Source of the DNA: Pilasporangium apinafurcum
Lineage: Eukaryota > Oomycota > Peronosporomycetes > Pythiales > Pythiaceae
DNA length: 64,000 bases
NCBI GenBank assembly: GCA_001600495.1
Contig: BCKE01000019.1
Location: forward strand, 242,028-306,027
Direction of reading: 5' to 3'
Shown here: positions 33,113 through 43,799 of the stretch, piece after piece
Position numbering within the stretch: the first letter of the stretch is position 1
Layout: every line of letters begins with the position of its first letter
Notes under the pieces: generated by a model
Seen by the model: the letters and a program-made list of their open reading frames with translations, nothing else
Databases searched by the model: none
Told to the model about the DNA's origin: nothing
Position numbers and translations under genes: made by a program

Positions 33113-33545
33113 CTACGACTCACTTGATTCTCGTTGCAAGTACTCTGGTCTTGCTCGATTATTGAAAAGTTCTGTCGTCACGCGCATAATATTCAGCGAA
33201 GCGTTCATGTCGCGATCCCAAAACGTCTTGCATTCACTGGATTCACAGTGCAAAACGAATTGAGATTCAATTGTGCCATCGGGAACGCCGTTGACCATTT
33301 TCGGGAAGACTACCTTCGAAAGTTCAGCGTGACAGTGGAAACATCGCTTGCTTGTACGAAACTCGTCGACGGAACGAACGGTAGTATGCTTTGCCAATTC
33401 CTTCTTGAGCGCTTTGACGCCATGGTGATGAATTGTCGAATGACATACCAGTAAAAAAATCCCCATACTGGTTGCAAAGACACACTTGCAGTTGGTTATA
33501 GTGAAAATAAGATTTCGAGGTAATTCGTTTGTCAGGTTTTCTAGT
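33113..33545 (-). pseudogene. Fanzor-family nuclease, C-terminal relic (second lineage)
   Basis: The frame is open from about 33543 to TAG at 33113, with the first ATG at 33466 (117 codons). The segment HHHGVKALKKELAKHTTVRSVDEFRTSK is followed by a zinc ribbon CFHC...CESSEC and then FWDRDMNASLNIM. The DEFRTSKRC block and the DRDMNAS block are the RuvC/zinc-ribbon C-terminus of Fanzor proteins. It differs strongly from the 5.4-kb relic, so it belongs to another lineage. Only the last third or less of a full protein remains, with in-frame stops just upstream (about 33545), so it is a truncated copy. The C-terminal part is undamaged, which suggests a fairly recent loss. Confidence 0.75.
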
Positions 33546-33746
33546 CAGTGTGACAGGTTTGGCCAGACGGACAATGACTGTTTTTTCGGTTCTTAGATGT
33601 TTTGATATAATGACATGTCATTAAATTATTTTACTTTACCGGTATTAAACCGATTTGACTTTGCTCGGTCCACGCGGCATCATGACAAACACTCTTTGCT
33701 TTCAGCAAGGAACAGCAAATTACGGAAGTGAACGGAAAAAAGCAAG

Positions 33747-34618
33747 ATGGAGTTGATCACGCAGCAAGTGGATGAAGTGAAGCGTCTATGGAAGAACAAG
33801 CGACAGCTAGCGCACCAGATCTTCAACTTAGCAATGGTCGTGCTAACTGCATTGATGATCTGGAAAGGACTGATGATGTTCACCCAAAGCGAGTCGCCTG
33901 TTGTAGTCGTGCTCAGTGGCAGCATGGAACCCGCTTTTCAACGCGGGGATATCCTCTATCTCGACAATACGGTGCGTATATGGGATGTTAATATTACATG
34001 GTGATCTGTAATACGAGAATGCGTCTGGTTTATTCATTATTGTGTCTATGGATGAAAGTAGAAGCCGAATTTGGAGATTGGCGATATCGTGGTGTACAAG
34101 ATCCAAGGCCGCGAGATCCCCATTGTGCATCGCGTACTGGAACTCCATCGCGGGTGAGTGTGGAATTAATGTAATTTCTGCTCATCTCTGGTAATGTGGT
34201 GAGGGCAATAAAACTATTATCGTGTGTATGCAGAGCAAATGATGGTAAAGATGTGTATTTGACAAAGGGAGACAACAACAACGTTGACGATCGGTACGTG
34301 TGTGAGCTAGAGAAATGAGTATTATAGGCACCGGTGTATAAGGATTCATGGATAACCCTGTGCGTATATAGAGGTCTTTATGCATATGGCCAATCTTGGC
34401 TGAAACGCGAGGACATCGTCGGCGTCGCACGCGCGTAAGCTTCTGTCATGTCTCTGTTTCGTATACACGTGGCTTGACATGTAACACAATTGCTTTGTGT
34501 ACTAAACAGATCGGTACCATACGTGGGCATGCTGACAATTCTCTTAAATGATTATCCGATGTTAAAGTACGTCTTAGTGGGTGGCATGGCAGTGCTTGTG
34601 TTTACCCAACGAGAATAA
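33747..34618 (+). CDS. SEC11: signal peptidase complex catalytic subunit SEC11
   Basis: Exons 33747..33971, 34062..34153, 34234..34293, 34372..34434 and 34510..34618 give 182 residues (human SEC11A 179). An N-terminal helix and one membrane segment ([20 protein letters not shown]) precede the S26 peptidase core: [19 protein letters not shown] with the catalytic Ser, [14 protein letters not shown] with the catalytic His, [15 protein letters not shown] with the Asp pair, and a second hydrophobic C-terminal segment ending VFTQRE. It removes signal peptides in the ER. All four introns (80-91 nt) were set by matching SEC11 across the joins. The 5' end lies close to the Fanzor relic on the other strand. 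Confidence 0.95.
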
Positions 34619-34939
34619 AGAAAAGATAGGTGGCAAGATTGAATGTTATGGCATCCAAGTGACAAGGCTTCAAGTATCGCCTGTTTTGGAAATTTTCTTG
34701 TTGTCTTGATCCAACTTATTTGACGAGATCGCAGTGCTCACTTTCACCTATTTTGTGTCTCCCGCCAAGTCACGATGAAATAAATATGATCGAGTCACAA
34801 TAAGTACATTGGTTAATCTCCTCACGTTCATGTACTAATAGTATTCTTTTCAAATATCAAGCACTATCTCTTTCGAGATTCACCACAAACGCTTGTCTCC
34901 ATGCAGGGGCTTGTAAATATGCACTCATAAACAGCAAAT
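34619..34939. other. intergenic stretch between convergent genes
   Basis: Space between the 3' ends of SEC11 and OGT. Nothing recognised. Confidence 0.5.
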
Positions 34940-37900
34940 TCATCGCTTAGTTCCGTTGGAAATAGCACTGGGTAACAACAACGTCGGCGTTGAATTGGAC
35001 GCTCCGAGTGTTTGGTCACCTCGTTCCAGGGAAGTTTGATGACGGTTTGACGCGTTCTGGACGTCATAAATATCAGGCACATCAATATAGTCGGGTTCCA
35101 GCCCCGCTTCGTGGCGATCCCAAGCAAGCGTCAATCCGGTTTCCAGGTTCTTCACCCATCGTGAAGTGTCAAACAGCGGACAATGCAAGCGATCTTCTTC
35201 TAGTCGACGACGAATCTCCCATAATCGATCCATGTCGCTGGCGAGTGACACAGCTAGTTCTTCGTACTCCTCCAGCGACTGCGTGATCAACTCACATAGA
35301 TTGGCCGCTTTCAACAAACTCGACGCAACACGCGAGGCCATACGATCTTTCGCCATTGTGACCATCGGCGTTCCCCCCCACAAAATATCACATCCAGTGG
35401 TGTGAGCATTGCATTCTGGTGTATCGAGAAACAAATCAGCTAAGTACCCACGCTTTAAATGTTCTTCTTTGGGTGCAACGTCAGTAAAATGTAATCGATT
35501 GGCTTTCACACCTCGTGCGGCAGCTTCGGCACGGATATTGGCTTCAGCAATGGGAGGAAATCGCAGTAACCACAATACCGAATTCGGCACTCGTTTCAAA
35601 ATGTTCATCCATGTTGTAAACGTCTCTGGGTCAATCTTGTAGACTTGATTGAAATTACAAAAGACAAATTTGTCTTCCGGGACACCGTAATACGCGCGTG
35701 TTGGACACTTATCGACATCTAGCACATCCAATGCTGACTGTTTGTGATCGTTCACGAAGTATGAATGTGGCATATTGATGATCTTCTCGGAGAAGTAACG
35801 ATGATGCTCCCGTGGCACTACTGTCGCATCACCCACCATGTACTGAATGTAATCGGCTCCCAGAGTTCCGCAAAACCCCATGTAACTCACTTGGAGAGGA
35901 GCAGGCTTGAGCGCAAAGATCTCGTTTCGTGCACCCTTCGTGTACCCATTCAAATTGATCAGGATATGAATTCCATGACTATGGATCAGTCGTGCTGCAT
36001 CACCGTTGCTCAATTCACATATATCGAAGAAATGCTCTACTTCGCTCGAAATTTTCTTCCGCCAGATAGATCCGTCATCAGGAGACGTTGAGTAGCAGAA
36101 AACTTCAAACTTGGATTGATTATGCATGCCAAATACGCTTTGCATCAGATGTGCGAGTGGATGATTTCCAAGATCAGAAGACACATAACCAATGCGCAGC
36201 CGCTCATGGGATCGCTTGCTTTTGTACCGCAGCGACGGCATCTCCACGAGACTCACGTTCATTTTGGCTCGTTCAGCATACCGTTTTGAGATATCATGAA
36301 AGCGCTGCATCGAGAGCGGATACACCAGCGCGTGAAATGGCTGTACCGACGGCAGCAGTTTATCAGACGCTAGCTGCGTATCCAGGAACGTCACAAGTTT
36401 ACGGAAATCTTCGTCTCGCGTACGCCATTCGCAAATGAACACCATCGAATGAAAGTAATTGGCAAATGCATCAGGGAAGTGTGGACGCAGGGATAATGCC
36501 TTTCGGTAGCAGGTGATAGCATCATCCACACGACCTCCGTCCTTGTACGCACTTGCCAAATTGCTGTATGCATCCGGAAATTGTGGCTTCAAACGGATAG
36601 CCGTACTGTAACACTGAATGGCTTCTTCTAACCGACCCAGGTCTTTAAAGACATTGCCCATATTACTATACGCGTCTGCAAAATTTGGGTCAATGGTGAT
36701 CGCCTCTTGGTAATGCGCAAGTGCTTGATCCAGTTTCCCCTGTTCCTTCAAGACACTGCCCAAGTTACTATGTGCTGCAGCGAAATGGGGAAGTAACCGT
36801 GCGGCCGTCGTATAGCAATGGATGGCTTCTTTAACCATGCCTTTGTCTTTCAGTGCGTTGCCCAAGTTGTTGTATGCATGAGGGTGGTCCGGCTTCAGTC
36901 GTAGCGCTGTGCGATAGCAATTAATAGACTGTTCTAGTTGCCCCATTTCACGAAGCGCATTGCCCATATTATTGTAGGCATCGGGGAAGTTCGGTTCCAG
37001 TTGAATCGCGTGGCGAAAAGTTTGAATGGCCAAATCCAGTTGACTAGCATCATAGTATGAGCTCGCAAGGTTGCCATAGGCTATGGCAAAGTCTGGTCGA
37101 ATGGTAATAGCACGCTTATATGCAGCAATAGCTTCATCCACACGACCACCTTCTTTCAAGACATTGCCCAAGTTACTGTATGCATCAGCAAAATCAGGTG
37201 CCAGACGAATGGCTTCCTGATAATGCTCAATCGCCAAATCCAATTGTCCGTCGTCTTTGAACACACCGGCCAAATTGCTCCATGCGATCGCAAACGTAGG
37301 TTTCACTCGAATAGCTTCAGTGTAACAAATCTTGGCGTCTTCGTATCGGCCCTGCGCTTTGTACAGGTTCCCCAAGTTACTGTGTGCATCCACAAGCGCT
37401 GGATCGAGCACTAATGCCATCTTGTATGTTTCAATCGCCTCACTGATCTGGCCAAGTTGCATGTATGAATTTGCAAGGTTGTTGTAGGCATCACTGAACC
37501 GTGGATGCAACTTGATCGCCTTCAAATAAAACTGGATCGCACCAAGCAAGTCACCAATTTCTTTCAGCGCGTTGCCCAAGTTACCATAGGCTTCAGCAAA
37601 GTTTGGATCCACACGAATACATTGCTGATTGTAGAAAATGCTTTCAGAGAAATTGCCCAATTGAAAATGCAACGCACCGAGCAGCAAGAGGTTGTCGGTG
37701 CGATAGGCATCTGTATCATAGAGCTGCTCGCAAAGCCGTATGGCTTCTTGGTAGTAGCCCATGTTGTACTGCTGGTGCGCAAGGTTGAAGAGATCTGTCG
37801 AGACACGACACATCGTTCAGTGGGTGAGTTCTTTTTGCAATTGAAATCGGCAAACTGTTGAGCACTTACATGCGAACCGCTGCTCACTGGCGTCCATCAT

Positions 37901-38014
37901 CATGGGATCAGTAGCGAAAGTACTGGGTGCATTAGTGCCGCGCAGTGGAGACGGTGTGGCTGCTAGTGGATGATGATTGTGACGATGGGACACGTCTTGA
38001 TACTGATATTCCAT
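34940..38014 (-). CDS. OGT: O-linked N-acetylglucosamine transferase (OGT, GT41)
   Basis: Exons 38014..37870 and 37794..34940 (intron 75 nt) give 999 residues. Residues 1-48 are low complexity. About 13 TPR repeats follow (about 50-470; recurring AYSNLGNVLKEGGRVDEAI-like units), then a GT41 catalytic region: RIGYVSSDLGNHPLAHLMQS, GIHILINLNGYTKGARNE, FCNFNQVYKIDP, RVPNSVLWLLRFP, and HTTGCDILWGGTPMVTM. These hold the residues that bind UDP-GlcNAc. The insert between the two catalytic lobes is short, as in plant SECRET AGENT and unlike animal OGT. It glycosylates Ser/Thr on nuclear and cytosolic proteins. The ATG at 37813 is out of use if the spliced form is right, since an in-frame TGA sits just before it. 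Confidence 0.94.
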
Positions 38015-38302
38015 GGGTTATGAAGATATGTGTAGATGGAGATTGCAGTCTCTTTCTCTTTCTTGTGTATATATGCTGGGCTTGACTGGCCGATACACCC
38101 ACTTGGAGACCGCGAAGATTTGTGTGCAGGCGACGGATGTGTACGTATATGGATGGCTAAAGTGCGCCTTCAGTTTCAATTTTTTTTTGATCGATGTTTT
38201 TTGGGTTGCTTTTGTGGGGTGGGGTTGCTATGAGTACGAGTAGAGAGATGAAAGTCTAGACTTCCTTCTCGGTTAACTTTTCTTGCCACTCTTGCTCGAT
38301 TC

Positions 38303-38327
38303 TTCCTTCCTTCCTTCCTTCCTTCCT
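38303..38327. repeat. (TTCC)n microsatellite
   Basis: About six copies of TTCC in the OGT upstream region, read on the plus strand. Confidence 0.85.
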
Positions 38328-39382
38328 CCCTTCACACAACTTTGTAGTCACTTTCCCAAATGGGCAAAATCGCATGTGGTCGTGCAGCTCTTGTGGTTCC
38401 TTTTCTCTCCATGTGAGTCTGCCTATGCTTCCTCTCTACCAACTGCATTGCCACTTGCTGGGAGGAGGGATGGATTAAACGGCGCAAGGGAAAGACCAGA
38501 AGAGGACGGGGAGGGGAGAGGAGTGAGTGGACGTGGGGGAAGGGGTAGGATCACACCACACGTAGGGCTTGGGCTTGACTGGTTTTGTTTTTCGTGAGAT
38601 TGTTTTTATGTAGTTAGATTCGATTGCCATCTTTTTGCCTTGGGACATGATTGATGTTTGATTTTTTTTGCCAAGTAGAGAGGCTCCGATGGGTAGGACT
38701 TGCGCATGGAAAGAAGAAAACTTGTGCGACTTCGAGTAATGGAAGAGAAAACGCATGGCTTTGCATAGAGTCGCCGATGAAAAGAAAGAAAGAGAACAAC
38801 CGTTGCATGTTGGCTCATTCTGGGTTTATGAATTCTGTAAGGTTGGATAAAAAACAGGTTGCCCTACTCCTACCTCCGGATAGGTCAGTTTGCAATATAG
38901 CTAATGGACCAGTACAGAACTATGCCATTAACTAAGTAAAAAACTTGTAAGTCACAAACTCGCAAAACATTAAAATAGAATTGTTATGATTTGTCATGGT
39001 TGAATAGTAAAAACGATGCAGTTCTGTACACCACATTTTATTACCATTGCTGGTGTGCCAATGCAGGCTTCAACCATCCGCTGATTTTCATCTCACGCCA
39101 CTTTCTTGTGTTGATGAGTTTGTGTTTGTTTGCTTGCTCATACCATCCATGGAGTGGGCGCAGTCTTTCTTCCTTGCCTTCCGTTCAGTAGCAGGTTCGT
39201 TGCTCAGCCACATCAGTGTCAAATTTGGAACAGAAGCAAATCCTGTTATAATCAGACCCAACACCGGTATAAATACTGGTATAACAGTATTCTGACCATA
39301 ATATCATATTTACTATAAATCTGGGAAAATGTTGCAAAATAGTGTGGATTTTTTTTAGCCAAGCTTGCCACTTCCCACAGCG

Positions 39383-39418
39383 ATTGGCTACATCTTCCTA
39401 TTTATATTTTTGGCCAAT
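39383..39418. promoter_or_regulatory. inverted CCAAT-type boxes upstream of pseudouridine synthase
   Basis: ATTGGCTA at 39383 and, in reverse, ATTGGCCAAAA at 39408..39418, identical to the variant box upstream of APH-1; 60-95 bp before the start codon. Confidence 0.45.
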
Positions 39419-39476
39419 CATATCGCTGGAAAAAACTTGTATCATTGACAACCAACCTTGTGAAAAAAGTTGCAAC

Positions 39477-40932
39477 ATGATGCAACGACTCGTGGCGCCG
39501 GTGGTGTCTGTAGCCATCTACCCACATCATGCCTTCCGTTCAACTGCACATTTGCGCATACTATCTTCCGCACCGTCATTATGGCCGTTTGTACAGTCAA
39601 GATCGGTCATCACAATCAAGAAATCCAAGATATCACCAGCGGAAGGAGTAACTTCCAGTCAAACATCTGCAGCTGCTCGAATTACAGGCAAAAATACTGC
39701 GATAAACAAATCTAACAACGGTGCACGAGCTGGTCCTGCTCAAGCTGAGATAGCTAGTGTACGGCTCGCGAAGCGAATTGCCATGGCGGGTATTTGCTCG
39801 CGTCGAGAAGCAGAGAAGTATATTGAAGCACTTGATGTGACTGTGAATGGGAAACTCGTGACGGATGTCGCGACGGTGGTCGACCTCGAACGTGATGTTG
39901 TTGCAGTCAATGGCCGCGTGCTTCCATCGAAATCACAAGCTCCTAAAGTGTGGATGGCGCATAAACTACCAGGCGTACGTTTATCTGTGTAGATAAACTT
40001 GCTATGTTGTTGGTCAATTCTTGAGAGTTAGTGCATGATATCATGATGTTAGGAACTGGTTACCACGAACGATCCACAGGGACGCGCGACTATCTTCAGC
40101 CGATTGCGAGCAATGGGATTGACGCATCACATGATGCCAGTGGTGCGTGGTGCTTAAACACGATCATGCACGATGCTACTGCTTTTTTAGAGAGACGAAT
40201 GAAATGGAATGTATGTGATGCTTAGGGCCGATTGGATTACAATACAGAAGGATTGATCTTATTCACCAGCGATGGTGACTACGCACGCCAACTGGAACAC
40301 CCAAAGAGCCAAGTTCAACGTGTCTATCGCGCGCTTGTGCGTGGCAATGTTAGTATCCCAGACTTGTCGTGACTGTACTTTTGCGTTAACTACTCTTGCA
40401 TCTAAACGTGGAAATGATTTGATGATCCCAGGTTTCCGAGTCCAAACTTCTTGAGCTGCAACGTGGGCCCCTGGTCGATGGTATCAAGTAAGAGTCAACA
40501 GTTTAAAATCGCATGACGGATGTGATGGACAAACTCAGTCCTGATGAACTCACATATGCGTTCTTATTCTTTTCTTGTCAACCCCAAGATATCGGCCCAT
40601 TCACGTCACTGTCGCCTCAACCGACAAAAAAGATTCGTGGCTTGAGGTCAAAGTCGCCGAAGGCAAAGTGCGTTGTGTGAATGTTCAACAAATCCATTTT
40701 GTTCCCTCTATTATATTTCTGATGCGAATGATTATTGATTTAGAATCGTGAAGTTCGTAAAGCGCTTGCACACGTTCGTCTCGTGGTCAAGCGACTCATT
40801 CGCGTGCAATATGGTCCATACCGCCTTGCCGATCTCCCCGCTGGTGCTGTATTGGAAGTTAAACCCAAGCCCATCGAGTCGAAGAAACGACAAGAACCAA
40901 AGCGTCAACAATCATTCGCAAAGAAGGCATGA
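39477..40932 (+). CDS. RsuA/RluB-family pseudouridine synthase, probably organellar
   Basis: Six exons: 39477..39974, 40053..40142, 40226..40348, 40432..40487, 40589..40667 and 40744..40932; 344 residues. The N-terminus (MMQRLVAPVVSVAIYPHHAF) is basic and acid-free, suggesting mitochondrial import. An S4 RNA-binding domain follows (VRLAKRIAMAGICSRREAEKYI, VTVNGKLV). The catalytic block GRLDYNTEGLILFTSDGD holds the active Asp, then RPIHVTV, and NREVRKALAHVRLVVKRLIR with YGPYRLADLPAG. These enzymes isomerise uridine in rRNA, RluB in the large-subunit and RsuA in the small-subunit rRNA. The target here is probably mitochondrial rRNA by analogy. The C-terminus is lysine-rich. Donors are GTACGT, GTGCGT, GTTAGT, GTAAGA and GTGCGT. 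Confidence 0.9.
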
Positions 40933-41102
40933 ATAATGAGTGTAATGATAAAAAAAAGACGCGTTTTATTTTTTTGGTTCGAATGTTGTTTTTGTCTAAC
41001 TGATACACATCTTGGTCTTCGTTTTTTGTCTCTCTGGCGTCGAGAGATAAGGGCCATAAGTAATACAAACCGGAGGATTTCTCCTTTTCTCTCTCTTTTC
41101 AT

Positions 41103-42599
41103 TTACAATTCAAAAGACTGCCGCAGCTCGGGGCTCTCCAATGCCATTTCCGTGTATCGCTCGTGCTCTGGCGATTGAATGGATTTGTACCATTCCTTGC
41201 CACCTGAAGACACCGTACGAATCGTCTGACTTTGTTGACCACTAGAATTGCCACTGTTTGCCAGTGAGGTTAATGAGCCTTGACTGACAAAAGATGAAGT
41301 CGCGACCTGTGAGTGGTTCGACCGCAGATATTGTGCAGCCAATGTCGATGTGTTAGACGCAAATGAACTTGCATCGATATCGTCTGCCTGGAGCGAACCG
41401 ACTGTATTGATCGATGACGTTCGGCCGAAGCGTACGCTACTAACGTTGCTTGTCGTAGTGCTTCGAGCCGCATCCGACATGTATGAGCCATAGGATTGTC
41501 GATCGAAGATGCTGCTTGCTGCATCAGAGCCATGGCGATTGAAATTATTGCTATTATTATTTTCAGAGTCTCGGAATTCCGAGTTCATCGACTGCATTGA
41601 TGCTGACGATTGCATCGCTGCCAACTGTTTGACTGTCTGCAAGCGGGAATAACGTTGAGGATCGACGAGTTGTGATGACTGTCGGTTGGATTGACGATAT
41701 GTCCCAGGTGGCATAGCTGGACTGGTGATCGGATGCGGACCGCCAACACCACCTATAGGATAGCTGAGACTCGGCTTTTGTTCTTTACTGTCGCGTTGCA
41801 TCATCGGTGTCGGGGCGGCATGGCTGGGCGTGATAAATTGCGGCAACGACGACGTATTATCGTCGCGTAAATTGTCGTCGTCGTCGCTCTGACGATGACT
41901 CCGCGTGTTGCGATGGCAAAACACTAATAGCATAGCGAGAATTGCGATGGAGCCGACCGCAGCAATCGTCACGAGTGCGATAGTGTTCTTGTTTACCGAT
42001 GACTTGGCTGATGATTTGGTTGTATCGGAATCCGAAGATGAAGATGCTGAGACAATGGCAGATGTTGGAGAAGGAGTGTTTGGATGGACAATAGCAGTGC
42101 TGTCGTCGACTGCTGGTGCACTCGTTGTCGGCGCTGGTTCGCTCGTAATCTCCTTCGTTGATTCTGGTGCTGGAGTCGTATCGGTAGTGTTTGTCGCTTT
42201 TGGTGTTTCTGTGACAAGTGTAGAGCTACTACCAGCGCTGTTTGAGGCATCCTCTGTCGCGGAAGTGCTGGTACTACCCTCTGCCTCAGAAGGTGACAAT
42301 GTCGCTGGCGCTGTTGTCTCCGGTGCTGGAGCTTCTGTGGTTGGTGCAGGTGTATCTGTTGGAGCAGCAGTAGTCACCTCCGGTGTTGAAGTAGTGGGGT
42401 TTACAGGTGCATCCGTTGGAGCGACTGTAACTGCTGGTGCTTCAGTGGTTGATGGCGCTGGTGTCTCTGCTACTGGTGTGTCTGTGGCAGCACTGGATGT
42501 GGTGGGGGCTTGACCCATCACACCGACATTGATAGTGAAGATTGTGATAAGTAGAAAGCATAGAAGCCTTTGCAACATGATGGATTTATGCCGTGCCAT
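41103..42599 (-). CDS. mucin-like single-pass membrane protein
   Basis: A 498-residue single-exon protein. A signal peptide (about 1-29, LLCFLLITIFTINVGVMG) leads into an outer region of about 170 residues almost wholly Thr, Ser, Pro and Ala (PAPSTTEAPAVTVAPTDAPV type), expected to be heavily O-glycosylated. A single membrane helix follows (IALVTIAAVGSIAILAMLLVF), with a basic stop-transfer (CHRNTRSHRQ) and a Ser/Gln/Asn-rich cytosolic tail of about 260 residues. The layout resembles fungal cell-wall stress sensors (Mid2/Wsc type) but there is no WSC domain or sequence match, so function is unknown. The tail has many Ser-Ser-x clusters as possible phosphorylation sites. Confidence 0.85.
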   Translation of the reverse strand: MARHKSIMLQRLLCFLLITIFTINVGVMGQAPTTSSAATDTPVAETPAPSTTEAPAVTVAPTDAPVNPTTSTPEVTTAAPTDTPAPTTEAPAPETTAPATLSPSEAEGSTSTSATEDASNSAGSSSTLVTETPKATNTTDTTPAPESTKEITSEPAPTTSAPAVDDSTAIVHPNTPSPTSAIVSASSSSDSDTTKSSAKSSVNKNTIALVTIAAVGSIAILAMLLVFCHRNTRSHRQSDDDDNLRDDNTSSLPQFITPSHAAPTPMMQRDSKEQKPSLSYPIGGVGGPHPITSPAMPPGTYRQSNRQSSQLVDPQRYSRLQTVKQLAAMQSSASMQSMNSEFRDSENNNSNNFNRHGSDAASSIFDRQSYGSYMSDAARSTTTSNVSSVRFGRTSSINTVGSLQADDIDASSFASNTSTLAAQYLRSNHSQVATSSFVSQGSLTSLANSGNSSGQQSQTIRTVSSGGKEWYKSIQSPEHERYTEMALESPELRQSFEL

Positions 42600-43799
42600 G
42601 GTTGGTTGCGTGCACTATGAACGTCTCTTGATGAGAAAGAGTAAATAAAAATGGCCTGTGGGAAGGAATGGGGTGATTCGAGACTGCCAAATGGCAATTG
42701 TGTGTGTGGAAGAAGGTTGAAGCGACAGAAACCGCCGCGGAACGAACGAACAATCGATCGATTCTTAGCAGCGTCCAGTATCTCCATTTCGAAGAGAAAA
42801 AGGCAGAAAGAAAGCGATAGGAGCCAGTGGGACCTGTTAACCCACGTAGAAGTTGGTGCAACCTATAAAATCCATTTGATTGAAATGGGTATTATATATT
42901 TATGAATTTAATCCACCGTAAAATCCATCAGCACTATTTATTAAAACACAATAATATATGGGTTTATTTCTTAATTTTATTAAAACCCATTTTGGGTGGT
43001 GGAGGAAAGACGAGGAGCAATGCACCAAATGGGTGCACATCTACCGACCACATGGCAACACCAGTAATGTTGGGGAAGTGTGAAGCCCATTTTTGTCAGA
43101 CAGATCGCATGGATGCCCACTGAATGGAAAGAACAGACAGCACCACATGCCCAGCCTCCAATCCCCACAGAAATACCATAGAGAATTTTCAAGCTCGAAC
43201 GCCAAGAATAGCCCTACTGTCAATCAGCATACACAGTAGAAACCGCTCTTCTCCTAACGTTCTGACTTTCTTCCTGCCTCATTTCTGTAATAGCGATCTG
43301 CAAATGCTATTCTAAAATCCCAATATCTACGGAATCCAGAACAGTATGCTCTAGATTTCATTGCTATTGATGCTTCTTGCCATAATACAAAAGGACAGTT
43401 TTATGGGAAATATGGAACGTCGAATATAATAGTAAGACATATCGTACATTCGTCGATCGTGGTGGGCGATCAAATGTTCGAATGCTTCAATGGTCCGACA
43501 TTGCGTTTCTTCTTCTTCTTTCGATCTTGGTAGCTTTTACAATCTGTTAAATGGTGCAACTTCAGCCATCAATGCTTGTTTCTCTGTCTCTTGCCCTGGT
43601 TATTGAAGTAAACAACGACATTCAGTATCTACATGATTGATGGCAAGTATCAAGAAGCTTCTTTTATAATCTGCTTCAAGGATTATCCTATGCCCCATTG
43701 TCCCTACTAGATAACTGAAAGCATCATCATCACCAGTCACAAACGCATTCGTGTATTAATCAACCATTGTGTCTATTCCTACCCCATTGGCCTTCTCCG
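42600..43799. other. AT-rich intergenic stretch
   Basis: Upstream of the mucin-like gene. It contains an AT-rich block at 42860-42990 with a short inverted repeat ATGGGTTT/AAACCCAT near 42958. No gene recognised. Confidence 0.45.

Larger units (their letters stand above)
38015..39476. other. intergenic stretch, 1.5 kb
   Basis: Upstream regions of OGT (left) and of the pseudouridine synthase (right). It contains a TTCC microsatellite at about 38303-38327 and CCAAT-type boxes near 39383-39418. No gene recognised. Confidence 0.45.

Noticed and set aside
37795-37813. ATG at 37813 as the OGT start
   Set aside because: An in-frame TGA lies just before it, and splicing from 37870 to 37794 joins an upstream ATG exon to the first TPR in the correct phase.
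41905-42513. A 202-codon plus-strand ORF rich in Val, Gly, Ala and Ser
   Set aside because: It is the antisense image of the Thr/Pro-rich part of the mucin-like gene.
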